A program made the translations under genes and the position numbers. From the NCBI RefSeq assembly GCF_001006805.1, contig NZ_LN811350.1:156338-204358 (forward strand): 48,021 bases of DNA, in the 5' to 3' direction. The DNA comes from Microvirga massiliensis (GTDB lineage Bacteria > Pseudomonadota > Alphaproteobacteria > Rhizobiales > Beijerinckiaceae). The notes under the pieces are model-generated. The model had not been told where the DNA came from. It made no database searches and worked only from the letters and a program-made list of their open reading frames with translations. Position 1 is the first letter of the stretch. The number at the start of each line of letters is the position of its first letter. This document shows, piece by piece, positions 34,730 through 43,269 of the stretch.

Positions 34730-35737
34730 CTACAGCCTGCTGATCTCAGCCGCTGTCGTCACGCCATTAAGCATAAGCTTGACGATGATTTCGATGCTGC
34801 GCGGAATTGGCTGTTCACCGCTTTCAAAGCGCCGCATGGTCCGCTCGTGAACGTCGAGCAATCTGGCAAGTTCGTGTCGTGTAATCCGCAAATCCCGCCG
34901 GGCGGTCGATAGTCCTGCCGCCGTCAACGCGGAGCCCGCAGGCGTGACCAAGGCCCCATTCGATCTTCTGCGGGTTTTCCCCACCATGGGAGATCCTTTC
35001 AACGTCGCAGGGCATGGAATGGATGGCGGACGCGGTTTGGGCCAGCGGGACGGGAACTTCCGCGTGGACATTTTGTCCAAAGGCGAGTCGGGCTCCAAGA
35101 TCCTCATCCGCAACTGCGCGCCCCGGAAGCCCAGGCGAGCTTCCACCTCATCCAGGGGCTCGAACGGCATAGGCCCGTGGTCCTCCGGTACGGGAAATAC
35201 ATCCACGATCCAACACGCATCGTCGGAGAGGGTCTCGGACGTTCTCTCAAGGGCACGATCCCAATCGTCCGAGAATAGAAACTCCGATTTAGCCCAAATC
35301 TTATAGATACCAAGAAATATGCCGCAATGTCCGGTCGTGCGCTCCGCCCACTCGCCAGGAATCGTGCTCATTCGTTCCGTGACGATGGTGGCTACGGCGT
35401 CGAATTCCTCTGCCGTCATCCGTTTATCAGCGATGAAGGTTACGAGTACCGGGCGGTACTGGAACTCAGGCCCCTCGTGGTCGGAGATGTCGTCGACCAG
35501 GATGCGGATGTTGTCGTGATAGCCATCCTTCAGCCACGCGATCACGGTATCGGAATCAAAGCGCGCCGTATCGAGGGTGAGGTAACTGTCTCCGGTGTTC
35601 TTCAGAGTGTAGAGCCGCTGCTTTCGTAACTGATACGGCAGGTTCTCGCGCGCACCCTTGTTTCCAACTGGATACAACGGGACGAGACCCTCCCCGGTAG
35701 AGCGATAGCTCGTGAAAGCGACCCGGAACTTCGGCAC
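34730..35737 (-). CDS. Two-part protein with a C-terminal XRE-type helix-turn-helix
   Basis: Residues 1-225 or so form an unknown mixed alpha/beta domain (MPVPKFRVAFTSYRSTGEGL at its beginning, DDISDHEGPEFQYRPVLVTF later). After a Pro-rich linker, residues 280-335 form a helix-turn-helix of the XRE/antitoxin kind (ITRHELARLLDVHERTMRRF, ESGEQPIPRSIEIIVKLML). The GTG at 35737 is chosen because GGAGG lies five bases before it; a GTG at 35743 overlaps that site. The palindrome TGGACATTTTGTCCA lies about 30-45 bases upstream and again inside the gene at the domain junction. This suggests self-regulation and perhaps a past gene fusion. Confidence 0.65.
   Translation of the reverse strand: MPKFRVAFTSYRSTGEGLVPLYPVGNKGARENLPYQLRKQRLYTLKNTGDSYLTLDTARFDSDTVIAWLKDGYHDNIRILVDDISDHEGPEFQYRPVLVTFIADKRMTAEEFDAVATIVTERMSTIPGEWAERTTGHCGIFLGIYKIWAKSEFLFSDDWDRALERTSETLSDDACWIVDVFPVPEDHGPMPFEPLDEVEARLGFRGAQLRMRILEPDSPLDKMSTRKFPSRWPKPRPPSIPCPATLKGSPMVGKTRRRSNGALVTPAGSALTAAGLSTARRDLRITRHELARLLDVHERTMRRFESGEQPIPRSIEIIVKLMLNGVTTAAEISRL
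35065..35079. promoter_or_regulatory. Internal copy of the GGACA-TGTCC palindrome
   Basis: TGGACATTTTGTCCA, identical to the upstream copy, lies inside the coding region at the junction between the N-terminal domain and the HTH part (encoding LDKMST on the minus strand). It may be an operator left from when the HTH part was a separate gene. Confidence 0.45.
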
Positions 35738-35766
35738 CGGCACCTCCGCCGCACAGCTTCCCCGTG

Positions 35767-35783
35767 CTGGACATTTTGTCCAG
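35767..35783. promoter_or_regulatory. Palindromic operator upstream of the HTH gene
   Basis: CTGGACATTTTGTCCAG has perfect 7-base arms with a three-base centre. It lies over the expected promoter of the minus-strand HTH gene. The identical 15-base core at 35065-35079 supports a specific binding site, probably for the HTH protein itself. Confidence 0.6.
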
Positions 35784-35959
35784 GATGATGGACCGGAAGT
35801 TCCTATCTTCGAGAATCGATGATCTGTTTCAGGCGGTGCTTCTAGGACGCAGAGGAGGAACTCGGAGGTGGGCAGGTATGCTTGTACCTACTCGGCGTGG
35901 CTTTAGCCCGAAGCAGAAATTTGGGCATCGTGATTGGCCCTTGTACAGCAGATGCACAC

Positions 35960-36137
35960 ACCGTGAATTCGATTGGACTTTTGGGGTTTTGGACCCATTC
36001 TGAGGAAGCTCTACAGAATAATCTCTATAGTGTATTTTTTCTCCTCTTCTTCAAAATGACCCAAAAGTCCAAAAGTCCAAAAATCACTTTATAGAAGAAG
36101 GCCATTCAGATTTTGGGGTTGGGGTAAACCCCAAAAT
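35960..36137. other. AT-rich tract with iteron-like repeats; candidate replication origin
   Basis: The element GGACTTTTGG and its complement recur: GGACTTTTGG at about 35974, TTTTGGACC at about 35989, two head-to-tail AAAAGTCC copies with an 8-base period at 36063-36078, and a related AAGTCCAAAG near 36148. Between them is a run of A/T-rich sequence (about 36010-36060). It lies directly downstream of a primase-helicase pair. Iterons plus an AT-rich tract beside replication genes are the usual layout of an origin; this is inference. Confidence 0.45.
36110..36137. terminator. Hairpin downstream of the VapE-type gene
   Basis: Perfect 11-base arms ATTTTGGGGTT and AACCCCAAAAT with a six-base loop begin 20 bases after the stop of the minus-strand helicase gene. 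No T-run follows beyond the stem, so it may be a terminator or part of the origin structure. Confidence 0.45.
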
Positions 36138-36157
36138 CCGATGTCGAAGTCCAAAGC

Positions 36158-37714
36158 TCACGAGACCTTCCGGTAGCGAGTGCGTCCCTCGCTGAGGTCA
36201 ACGACCCCGCTGTCGCCTCCGGCTGCATCGTCTTCGACCAGCCCCTTTGGTTTCATGATGGCGTACTTGTTCGAACCGCCATACGGCACGACCTCGATGT
36301 CATACCGCTTGGACAGATCCTTCAAGGCATAACCGAGCTTCACGGCGCTCCACTGGTTGACCTCATTGGCCCCGTAGTGGGCCTTCAACCAGTCGTGAAA
36401 TCCGTAATCGTCTGCTGACAGACACGCTCCATGCCCTTCCCACCAGCCTGTGGCCTTCAGGGACGTGCCCCACGGGATGTTCGGGCAATCCATCAACCAG
36501 TGCTCGACCGGCGAAAGATAGCGCTGCCTCAGTTGGATCTCTTTGATGAGCGCCGCGTTCTCTGGTGTGGCGTACATCGGGGGCTCGGCTGCATCCTCAT
36601 CCACCGAGCGCCAGATCTTCTCGGCATCGATACTGTGGATCAGGGCACGGTCCACAGGCTGCGTTTCGAACTGGATGAAGCGCCGGTTGCCAGAACTGTC
36701 CCTGATCTTCTCGGCGGTATCCTCGTTTGTGCAGGCGATGAACGTGGTAATGATCTGCTTCACGCCCGTTCTCCCATAGGCCGCCCGCATCTGACGCTCG
36801 CTGTCAGTCATGATGGCTTTGAGCTTTGAGATATCGGCCTTCGAGATCCCCTGCATCTCCTCGAACAACCACACAGGCATCAAGGACAATTGATAGGACT
36901 GGTCATTGTCGTCGAAGGCATCGAAGCCGACGGATGCGAACATACCTGCCTGCCGCAGAGGCTCGCACAGGGTCTTGATCGCCTCGGACTTCCCATCGCC
37001 CTGTGTCCCGAACAAGATCGGCATCAGATGGGCGGAGTTCTTCCAGACATAGCGGACGTGGTTCTTTGCCCGGTAGATGAAGGTCGCAAAGGCGATCTCG
37101 GCGGCCTTCCAGACCTTCTCGGACTGCTGCGGGGTCGCCTGGGCTGGGATCATCATGCAAACGAAGCGCTTCAGTTCAGTCTGATCCGGGTCAATCGCCG
37201 GGTCAAAACGCAATTTCTGGGCTACCTCGCGCCGGAGTTTCTCCTGCTGATCGACCATCCAGTTGTCGAGCCCCCAGTCGATGGCCTGAGCAGGACAGAG
37301 GCCCACCTCCACATTCCAGATCTTCATCTGCTTGCCGATGTAGTCCCGGTCGTGCATGCCAGCCTTGCCGTGGAGGGTGAACGCTCCGCTATAGTTCATG
37401 TCATAGCCACGGGAGCCCAGGAATGCTGGGATGAAGGTCCACACGTCGTGCGGCATCATCCCCAAGTCAGCTTTCACCCGGCAGGCCCTGACCAGTTCCT
37501 TCGCGGCTTGTTCCTTCTTGAGGCCGCCGTGGGCGATGAGCACCTGGATCATCTCGGCCCACAAATAAGATGCGGCGGTGATCGCCGTCTCTGCCGCTAG
37601 GAGCAGTTCCGCCAATTCTGCTGTGGTGACCACATGGCCCGGTGGCAGATTCTGCCAATCCTGAATGAGCTTCTCGAAGTCGAGCGTTGTATCTTTCTGA
37701 GTGTTCGTTGACAT
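36158..37714 (-). CDS. VapE/P4-like primase-helicase ATPase
   Basis: This 518-residue protein carries a virulence-associated-E type helicase core. Walker A is LFGTQGDGKSEA (about residue 240). Walker B is VWLFEEMQG (about 285). A sensor-like TFIACTNEDT (about 325) is followed by GNRRFIQFE with the likely arginine finger. Such SF3-related helicases unwind the origin of phage satellites and plasmids. ATG 37714 is chosen, with AAGGA five bases before it; the TTG at 37732 overlaps this site. It lies 38 bases downstream of the primase-like gene in the same operon, and iteron-like repeats follow its end. This supports autonomous replication of the excised element. Confidence 0.82.
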   Translation of the reverse strand: MSTNTQKDTTLDFEKLIQDWQNLPPGHVVTTAELAELLLAAETAITAASYLWAEMIQVLIAHGGLKKEQAAKELVRACRVKADLGMMPHDVWTFIPAFLGSRGYDMNYSGAFTLHGKAGMHDRDYIGKQMKIWNVEVGLCPAQAIDWGLDNWMVDQQEKLRREVAQKLRFDPAIDPDQTELKRFVCMMIPAQATPQQSEKVWKAAEIAFATFIYRAKNHVRYVWKNSAHLMPILFGTQGDGKSEAIKTLCEPLRQAGMFASVGFDAFDDNDQSYQLSLMPVWLFEEMQGISKADISKLKAIMTDSERQMRAAYGRTGVKQIITTFIACTNEDTAEKIRDSSGNRRFIQFETQPVDRALIHSIDAEKIWRSVDEDAAEPPMYATPENAALIKEIQLRQRYLSPVEHWLMDCPNIPWGTSLKATGWWEGHGACLSADDYGFHDWLKAHYGANEVNQWSAVKLGYALKDLSKRYDIEVVPYGGSNKYAIMKPKGLVEDDAAGGDSGVVDLSEGRTRYRKVS

Positions 37715-37752
37715 ATATTCCTTTGTAGTCAATCGGATAGGTTAAGTGGGCC

Positions 37753-38880
37753 TCAGGCCCGGTAGCGGCGAAGCGATTTTACCCGTCGCTCCAGCGCTAC
37801 CTGTTTGCTTTTTTCGAAATCCGGTGATCCGACGACTTGCATTGCCGCCCGGACATCCTCCTCCAGGGCTGATCGTCCGTACTGGCGTTCGCAATACCCG
37901 CCGTACCACTCGACATCGATTTCCTGCTGAAACGCTCGCATGTCCCCGAACGAGAGCGTGCGTTTGGACTTCAGCCAGATCTTGGTGAGAACCCCCAGCA
38001 GGGATTGTCGCCGGGAGCCGCCATTGTACCGGGAGTGCAGAAGTTCCGCCCACTGCGGGTTGAACACCCTAGCGTCATGGACGGAGAGACCGAGGCGCGC
38101 GGTTTGGTTCGTGACCAGGACTCTATAGGTCTCGAACTCCTTGTCGGTCATTGGCCGGATCTTGGCGTTGGATTGTCCGCGCTGGGCATGCCGCAGCGCC
38201 TCGTCCGGGAGGCTCTCGACCGCCGACAGGAGCGCATCAACATTGAGGGAGCCGCCTTCGAGGGATTCCCGCCGTCGGCCGATAAAGCACGGACCATAGA
38301 GATGGTCACCATCGTCGTAGATGCTGCCGTCCAACTGGTGCTCGAAGATGGCATTGAGCCAGATGAAGATCCGGAATGCCTCATCGTTTGTCATCGCTCT
38401 GCTGATGGGCACGATGATGCGGACCTTGTGTCGCTCGGGCTTGTGCGAGAACGACGTGTACAAAAGGTGCTTCCACCTTAGGGCTTTCAAGGTCTCAGCT
38501 ATCTGTTCAAAGGTCACATACGGGTACTCGGGATGCTGGTTATCCAAGTCCGCGTAGAACAAGGATACCTGATGGGCGGAGTATTCGCCGTTCCTCCAGT
38601 GTCCCCATTTGCCCGGAGCGGATGGGTCTTTCGTCTTCTTTTGGCTCTGCTCGAATAGGGTTGGAGTGAAGCTATAGGTCTCCATCTTGTTGGATTGAGG
38701 AGATGGATAGGATGCAGTCGCCCAGAACCGCTGGGCGAAGGTGTCAAAGTCCGGATAGCATTCCCAGTCCGTTATTTTGGACTGGTGCAAGATCGTCTGG
38801 TTGCGCTCCTTGGTGAAGTAAACCTCGCGGAGATAGCTAACACATGGAGGTTCTTCACCGGTCGTCATATAGTTGTCCAT
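37753..38880 (-). CDS. Primase-like protein of the element's replication module
   Basis: This 375-residue protein has the core pattern of archaeo-eukaryotic-type primases found in phages and plasmids. SLFYADLDNQHPEY (about residue 107) gives the metal-binding DxD-like site. LLYTSFSHKPERHKVRIIVP (about 140-160) is the typical SxH and RxIIP segment. GPCFIGRR (about 197) completes the fold. ATG 38880 follows AAAGGAG. With the VapE-type helicase downstream it would synthesise primers at the element's origin. A divergent small gene (39053) shares the upstream control region. Assignment is by motif resemblance. Confidence 0.72.
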   Translation of the reverse strand: MDNYMTTGEEPPCVSYLREVYFTKERNQTILHQSKITDWECYPDFDTFAQRFWATASYPSPQSNKMETYSFTPTLFEQSQKKTKDPSAPGKWGHWRNGEYSAHQVSLFYADLDNQHPEYPYVTFEQIAETLKALRWKHLLYTSFSHKPERHKVRIIVPISRAMTNDEAFRIFIWLNAIFEHQLDGSIYDDGDHLYGPCFIGRRRESLEGGSLNVDALLSAVESLPDEALRHAQRGQSNAKIRPMTDKEFETYRVLVTNQTARLGLSVHDARVFNPQWAELLHSRYNGGSRRQSLLGVLTKIWLKSKRTLSFGDMRAFQQEIDVEWYGGYCERQYGRSALEEDVRAAMQVVGSPDFEKSKQVALERRVKSLRRYRA

Positions 38881-39052
38881 TGTGCTCCTTTCGTCGTCCG
38901 GTAGCGTGAGCTACCTGTGATTTATTTATGTTTGTCGCGTCGGCGACGTTTATTGTGACAGCATCGAGTTCAAGCCGGGATTTGTGCCGCGCTAGCGGAA
39001 TAAATAGCTGCGTGGAGATATCCTTTTCGGGTTTGAATGAACGAGGTATGGC

Positions 39053-39286
39053 ATGCTGCAAGAAATCTATATGTGTTTGAAACAGCGTGGTCTTGTGGTC
39101 ACCAAACGCGAGTTCTCACGGAACTGGTTGGGCAAGGCGCACAATTATCTCGCCGACACTTCCAGGAAGGCGGATCATCCGAAGACAATCGTACATTTGA
39201 TCAAGCGCCTTAAGGCTGCCGGTCAGGCGGATCTCGCCGCAGTGCTGATGAGGGAACTCTTCGGGAGCGAATTCTGCCGAGCCTGA
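39053..39286 (+). CDS. DUF6626-like small DNA-binding protein
   Basis: This 77-residue protein has the layout of DUF6626 proteins: EIYMCLKQRGLVVTKREFSR, NWLGKAHNYLADTSRKADHP, then a helix IVHLIKRLKAAGQ. The EFS-WLG-Y pattern reads like a winged or simple helix-turn-helix. GAGG lies six bases before the ATG. It is divergent from the primase gene, so it may control that promoter. Role inferred. Confidence 0.65.
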   Translation: MLQEIYMCLKQRGLVVTKREFSRNWLGKAHNYLADTSRKADHPKTIVHLIKRLKAAGQADLAAVLMRELFGSEFCRA

Positions 39287-39390
39287 GCAGGTTATTGATG
39301 CCGTTGGCTTGCTCCATCCGAAGAAGTCAGCTTGGATGAGACAATGGTTACGAGGAGCGGCCCGGAAGCGAACTTCCGGTCCGATGCGCC

Positions 39391-39783
39391 TCAGCAGAAT
39401 GCCAGCTTGAAATGCATCATGTCCGCCTCGTGCTGGAATGAGCAGGTGACCTGCATGTCAAGTGTGGTCGTGAACACGCCGTCGCTAATCTCGTAATCGA
39501 GGAGGCTGAGTTGTGCTGCGTGGTCGCGAAGATCCTGGAGCACCTCGTCGTGAGCGTCGTGGAGATAATGTCTCCAGCCATAGCCCGAGGGACGGTTTGT
39601 CAGTGCCGCGATTGCGATGATCCTGTCGATGATCTCGGACGCGGGGACGACGTGCGTGAATGAGTGTGGGTGGATTGGAACGGGTCCACTGACGTGTTTC
39701 ACGCCGACGTGGGCGAATCCTTGAATTTCGACGGAATCGTCATTCCCGAGGCGCGCTTTGCTTCGATGTAGGGAGAATAGCAT
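39391..39783 (-). CDS. Unknown 130-residue protein
   Basis: This is a natural-looking soluble protein (HPHSFTHVVPASEIIDRIIA; LSLLDYEISDGVFTTTLDMQ) with several histidines and no membrane segment. No ribosome site is clear upstream of the ATG, and the start may be wrong. No family recognised. Confidence 0.45.
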   Translation of the reverse strand: MLFSLHRSKARLGNDDSVEIQGFAHVGVKHVSGPVPIHPHSFTHVVPASEIIDRIIAIAALTNRPSGYGWRHYLHDAHDEVLQDLRDHAAQLSLLDYEISDGVFTTTLDMQVTCSFQHEADMMHFKLAFC

Positions 39784-39995
39784 TTATTGCAACAGTAGTT
39801 TGGTGGTGATGGGAAACGGTATTACGGTCTGCGTCTGAGGCCATGACTTGGTGTGCGTTCGGATGTGCTGCACCGCGTGGCGGCAGATAATCGTCTGGTT
39901 GGATGTGCGATCGTTGGACGGCCTCTACGGTCCGAAGTCGCCGAGAGATGGTTGGAGACCGATCTCTCGTGCGCCTCTCGCATTCGGGCCGCTTG

Positions 39996-40745
39996 TTACG
40001 CGGCGCGGGAAAAGGTCCAGTCTGCTGGACTTTCGATACCACATGCGACCAGAAAGTCCTCAAACTCGTATCCGCACTTCTGGGCGAAGTGGCGGAGCCT
40101 GCCTTCTGCTCCGCTGCACTCTCCGCCTGTCGAGCCCCGGTGCCAGAGAGCGGCAACCTTGCGGGCCTTCTCCCTGGTTTCGAAATCAAGAGGGGCGGAC
40201 TTTCCGTTTCGCGCAGAGGGGCCGTGCTTCGGTCCAGGCGATACCATTGCCTGCAAGCGCTCAATGGTTTCTAGCGCCTCGTCGAGTTTCCGGCGAGTCT
40301 CCGCCAACTCCTCCTTTATGGAGGGCTTTCGCTGCTTCCGGTTGTCCTCGCCCGCTTCGGGCGCGGGAGCCATGGCCCGTTGCCATTGGCGGATCAGCCC
40401 GAGAGCGCCATCGACGCTGTACTCTCTCCTGCCCAGCAGACGGCCTTCGGCTTCCGCCCAGGATCTGGCACTCTCGTAGTCGGACCAGGAAGCGGCGAGC
40501 TTCGTGAGCGCGCTGCACCATTGCTTCGAAAAGTGGAAGGTCTCGCGCGCCCATTCGAGATAGCCGCCTCGCGGCAGGAGGGGCTTTGCCTTGATGAGCG
40601 CCTCGCCGATGCTCCGGAAGTCCTTGAGGGAACTTTCTGAGGCGTGGCGTGCTCTTGCGAGCGTTTTCTGGATGTCGGCGGCGATCGCCTGAAGGGCGGG
40701 TTGGCTATCCTGGTCTTCGGCGTTGGGTTTCGTTTTCCTGGCCAT
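39996..40745 (-). CDS. DUF3102-like protein
   Basis: This 249-residue protein has an N-terminal segment resembling DUF3102: DFRSIGEALIKAKPLLPRGG followed by YLEWARETFHFSKQWCSALT (residues 42-80). The general pattern is G..L..AK..LP.G....W.....FS...A. The remainder is polar, with a coiled-coil stretch (KEELAETRRKLDEALETIER). ATG 40745 follows AAGGAGAGCC. The last codons overlap palindrome copy C, so the repeat supplies the C terminus (PADWTFSRAA). It is divergent from the XRE regulator. DUF3102 proteins are usual residents of mobile elements, with unknown role. Confidence 0.6.
   Translation of the reverse strand: MARKTKPNAEDQDSQPALQAIAADIQKTLARARHASESSLKDFRSIGEALIKAKPLLPRGGYLEWARETFHFSKQWCSALTKLAASWSDYESARSWAEAEGRLLGRREYSVDGALGLIRQWQRAMAPAPEAGEDNRKQRKPSIKEELAETRRKLDEALETIERLQAMVSPGPKHGPSARNGKSAPLDFETREKARKVAALWHRGSTGGECSGAEGRLRHFAQKCGYEFEDFLVACGIESPADWTFSRAA
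40012..40033. repeat. 22-base palindromic repeat, copy C
   Basis: The left half is AAGGTCCAGT and the right half begins GCTGGAC, with two changes from the perfect copy at 13889. It overlaps the 3' end of the DUF3102-like gene. Confidence 0.6.
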
Positions 40746-40897
40746 GTGGCTCTCCTTTGTGGTGCCACTTGATACCGGCCTGGATCGCGTTTGGCAACAT
40801 TTTTTGTCGCTTTCATCTTTTTTTATTATATGAGTCTTTTTTTGTTGAACATGCGGCGAAGCTCGGGTAAACAGCAGGCCGTCAAAGGAGTGATGCC

Positions 40898-41287
40898 ATG
40901 GCGATGACGGGCCAGCAGATGAGAGCCCTCCGGGAGAGACTTGGTTCGACCCAGGAGCAGTTCGGGATACAACTCGGGCTCAACCGAGCGACCGTGGTCG
41001 CTTACGAGAAGGGCACGCGGGGTGGGCAGCCACTCCCAATTCCAAGGTCCATTGAACTGGCCTGCGCAGCCCTCGCGGAGGGCATCACGAGCTACATCGA
41101 AAAGGAAGATGAATTGAAGATCGATGTATTCCGCCTGTGGACCCGGTCGGGCCTACGTGCAGACGTTCAGGAGTGGTGCCTGAACAATCTGAAGAAACCC
41201 GTGGTCTTTCACATTGGCGTTGCAACATTCAGCGACGTAGCCGACGCGGTGCTTTTCAAGTTGTATTGGTCGGACCAACTCGCCTGA
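40898..41287 (+). CDS. XRE-family transcriptional regulator
   Basis: This 129-residue protein has a classical N-terminal helix-turn-helix: MTGQQMRALRERLGSTQEQF, then GLNRATVVAYEKGTRGG (residues 3-45). A small unknown C-terminal domain follows (KPVVFHIGVATFSDVADAVL). GGAG precedes the ATG. Its place between the replication genes and the excisionase/integrase pair fits a repressor of element excision or replication. The AT-rich divergent region before it (about 40790-40850) is the likely control region. Confidence 0.82.
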   Translation: MAMTGQQMRALRERLGSTQEQFGIQLGLNRATVVAYEKGTRGGQPLPIPRSIELACAALAEGITSYIEKEDELKIDVFRLWTRSGLRADVQEWCLNNLKKPVVFHIGVATFSDVADAVLFKLYWSDQLA

Positions 41288-41540
41288 CGAATGCGGGTAT
41301 TGTCGCCCGACACGTTCGATACACCAACATTGAAGGAGGTAGTACGATGAAGTGCATTTGATCGCAGCGTGGGAATTCAGTTTTTCCCCGCCCTTCGTCG
41401 AGATTTGATGGTCGGGGACTGCATTTCCTTTCAAGGATATCAAAACATCCGCCAGACGTTTGAGGGAGCGTTGGGGCGGGCCAATCCGGGTGTAATCGAG
41501 CATTAAGAGCGTAGGCCCGGTACGCTCAAAGTAATTTCAA
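41288..41540. other. Spacer between the XRE and excisionase-like genes
   Basis: No gene is seen. It probably holds the promoter of the excisionase-integrase pair. Confidence 0.4.
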
Positions 41541-41786
41541 GTGCCTACTAGAAAGCGAGATATTCAACTCCCTCAAGGAGTACAGGCTATCGGGCTATCG
41601 GAGTATGAGGCTGCCGTATACTGGAACCTTTCTCCAAACCAATTCGCGGCACTGCCGCAAAACCAGAAACCGCGAGCCAGAAGGGCGGGACACCGCAAGT
41701 TATACTCGCGGACCGAGATGGACCAAAAATTTCACGAGCTTCCATTTTGGGACGATGATCCTGGTGATGAGTGGAGGGTGGACTGA
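41541..41786 (+). CDS. Excisionase-like small DNA-binding protein
   Basis: This 81-residue protein starts at GTG. The core is AIGLSEYEAAVYWNLSPNQF followed by RRAGHRKLYSRTEMDQKF, a MerR/AlpA-like winged helix in which a basic wing ends in the Arg-x-Tyr-Ser of excisionases. Its stop is two bases before the integrase ATG, so the two are one operon. Excisionases direct integrase toward excision. The call rests on fold pattern and position. Confidence 0.65.
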   Translation: MPTRKRDIQLPQGVQAIGLSEYEAAVYWNLSPNQFAALPQNQKPRARRAGHRKLYSRTEMDQKFHELPFWDDDPGDEWRVD

Positions 41787-41788
41787 TC

Positions 41789-43075
41789 ATGCCGAAGGCT
41801 CAAAAGTCGCCCATCCGGTATGTCTACGATCAGCCAAACCGTCACGGCCGCACCCGCTATTATTTTTGGCGCGGAGAAAAGGGTCAGCGAAAATTCCGAG
41901 TGAAGGATGATATCGTCACTGGGGCGGCGTTCTACGCCGCCTACTCGCGCTTTCTCGACGGCCAGCATCCATATCCGGACCAAGAGGCAGTCGAGAAGGC
42001 AAGAACCGATAGTGTGGAGGAGCGGCGGAAAGAGGCGAAATCGACTTCGACGAAGTTCCCGGTCAACTCCTGGGGGTGGCTGTGTCTGGAGTATATGAAA
42101 ACGGATACCTTCAGGCAGCAGAAGAACAAGCGCGCGATCGAAGGTCAATTACGCTGGACCTGGGACCAGCCATTAAGGCGATCGAATCCAGACGGTAGAA
42201 CATACGGGGACATGCCGCTGGATCGCTTCGACACTGAAGCGATCCAAACGCTGGTCGATCGCAAAGTGACGACTACGGACATCGACGAAAACGCGAAGCG
42301 AACAGGCAAGTCACAGAAAGTGACTAAAACAACCGGCGGTCCTCAGAAGAACAATCTAATCAAGTGGGTCCGAGGTGTCCTCAAGTTCGCGATCAAGAGA
42401 AAGCTGGTAAAAGTCAACTACGCCCACTTTGTCGAGAAGGAGCAAGTCAAAGGGGGTGGTTACAAAATGTGGACTGACGAGATGTGGGATCGCATGGTGC
42501 ACGCGTACCCGCTCGGGACAAAGCAGCGTCTCACGTTTGATCTCGCAGGCTATACGGGCCAGCGGCGTGGTGACGTGTATCTGTTGGGGTGGGACCAATA
42601 CATCCCGCCAGAGGATGGCCTCCCGTACGGTTCTCTTCGAGTGGAGCAGGAAAAAGGCGACGTTGGCGATCCCTACGTTGCCCACATTCCGATTCTCGAT
42701 GAGCTTCACGAGAGTCTCGAAGCCGCAAAGGCAAACGGAATCCTCGGCTCGAAGTTCTTCGTCCGTCAGGACCACAAAGACGAACCCTATGTGAAGGAGA
42801 GCTTTGGTAATATGGTTCGCAGGTGGCTTGACAAGGCTGGAATCCCGAACGGCTTCAGCCTGCATGGCCTACGCAAGCTGTGTGTGTGCCGACTTATCGA
42901 GCGCGGCTGCGATCCCCACGATGTGATGGCGGTCACCGGCCACCAGACCCTAAAGGAGATTGACCGCTACGCCAAAGCGTACTTCCGCGAGAAGAAAAAG
43001 GCGGATGTCTACAAGAAATGGAGAGCCGGTATGCAAGAGGCTGAGACCGCCACTGCAACCTCAAGGGTGGCCTGA
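41789..43075 (+). CDS. int: Tyrosine-type site-specific integrase
   Basis: This 428-residue integrase has the full catalytic set: the first Arg in GYTGQRRGDVYLLGW (about 258), the HGLRK box (about 359), the second His in VTGHQ (about 384), and the nucleophile Tyr in IDRYAKAYF (about 393). The N-terminal arm-binding region and core-binding domain precede it. ATG 41789 is two bases after the excisionase stop. It sits 190 bases from the tRNA-Leu end and would recombine the 16-base core at 3265-3280 and 43270-43285. A strong terminator follows. Confidence 0.93.
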   Translation: MPKAQKSPIRYVYDQPNRHGRTRYYFWRGEKGQRKFRVKDDIVTGAAFYAAYSRFLDGQHPYPDQEAVEKARTDSVEERRKEAKSTSTKFPVNSWGWLCLEYMKTDTFRQQKNKRAIEGQLRWTWDQPLRRSNPDGRTYGDMPLDRFDTEAIQTLVDRKVTTTDIDENAKRTGKSQKVTKTTGGPQKNNLIKWVRGVLKFAIKRKLVKVNYAHFVEKEQVKGGGYKMWTDEMWDRMVHAYPLGTKQRLTFDLAGYTGQRRGDVYLLGWDQYIPPEDGLPYGSLRVEQEKGDVGDPYVAHIPILDELHESLEAAKANGILGSKFFVRQDHKDEPYVKESFGNMVRRWLDKAGIPNGFSLHGLRKLCVCRLIERGCDPHDVMAVTGHQTLKEIDRYAKAYFREKKKADVYKKWRAGMQEAETATATSRVA

Positions 43076-43093
43076 ACTGAGCCACCGCCTACC

Positions 43094-43117
43094 AAAGCCG
43101 CCTTCAGGCGGCTTTTT
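43094..43117 (+). terminator. Rho-independent terminator after the integrase
   Basis: The stem AAAGCCGCC / GGCGGCTTT with a TTCA loop is followed by TTTTT, 19 bases after the integrase stop. Confidence 0.9.
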
Positions 43118-43269
43118 CATTGGTGAACCGGTGAACGATTGCGGAACGTTCGACGCCAGACAACGAGAACAGAAGGTGGCGGATTTTAACCACCCGGTCT
43201 TAACCACCTCCGCCGATGCGGGCGCTCAGGCGGCCTAAGTGCCTGAGGAAAACCTACTATTCAGGAGAA

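Noticed and set aside
37411..37425. A third copy of the attachment core (GCCCAGGA)
   Set aside because: Only eight bases match, inside a coding region, as expected by chance.
39848..40507. Plus-strand frames of over 200 codons
   Set aside because: They are antisense to the DUF3102-like gene, which has a strong ribosome site and family resemblance.
43226..43248. Inverted repeat CTCAGGC/GCCTGAG as the tRNA-Leu terminator
   Set aside because: No T-run follows it on the minus strand, and this DNA belongs to the element rather than to the original tRNA downstream region.
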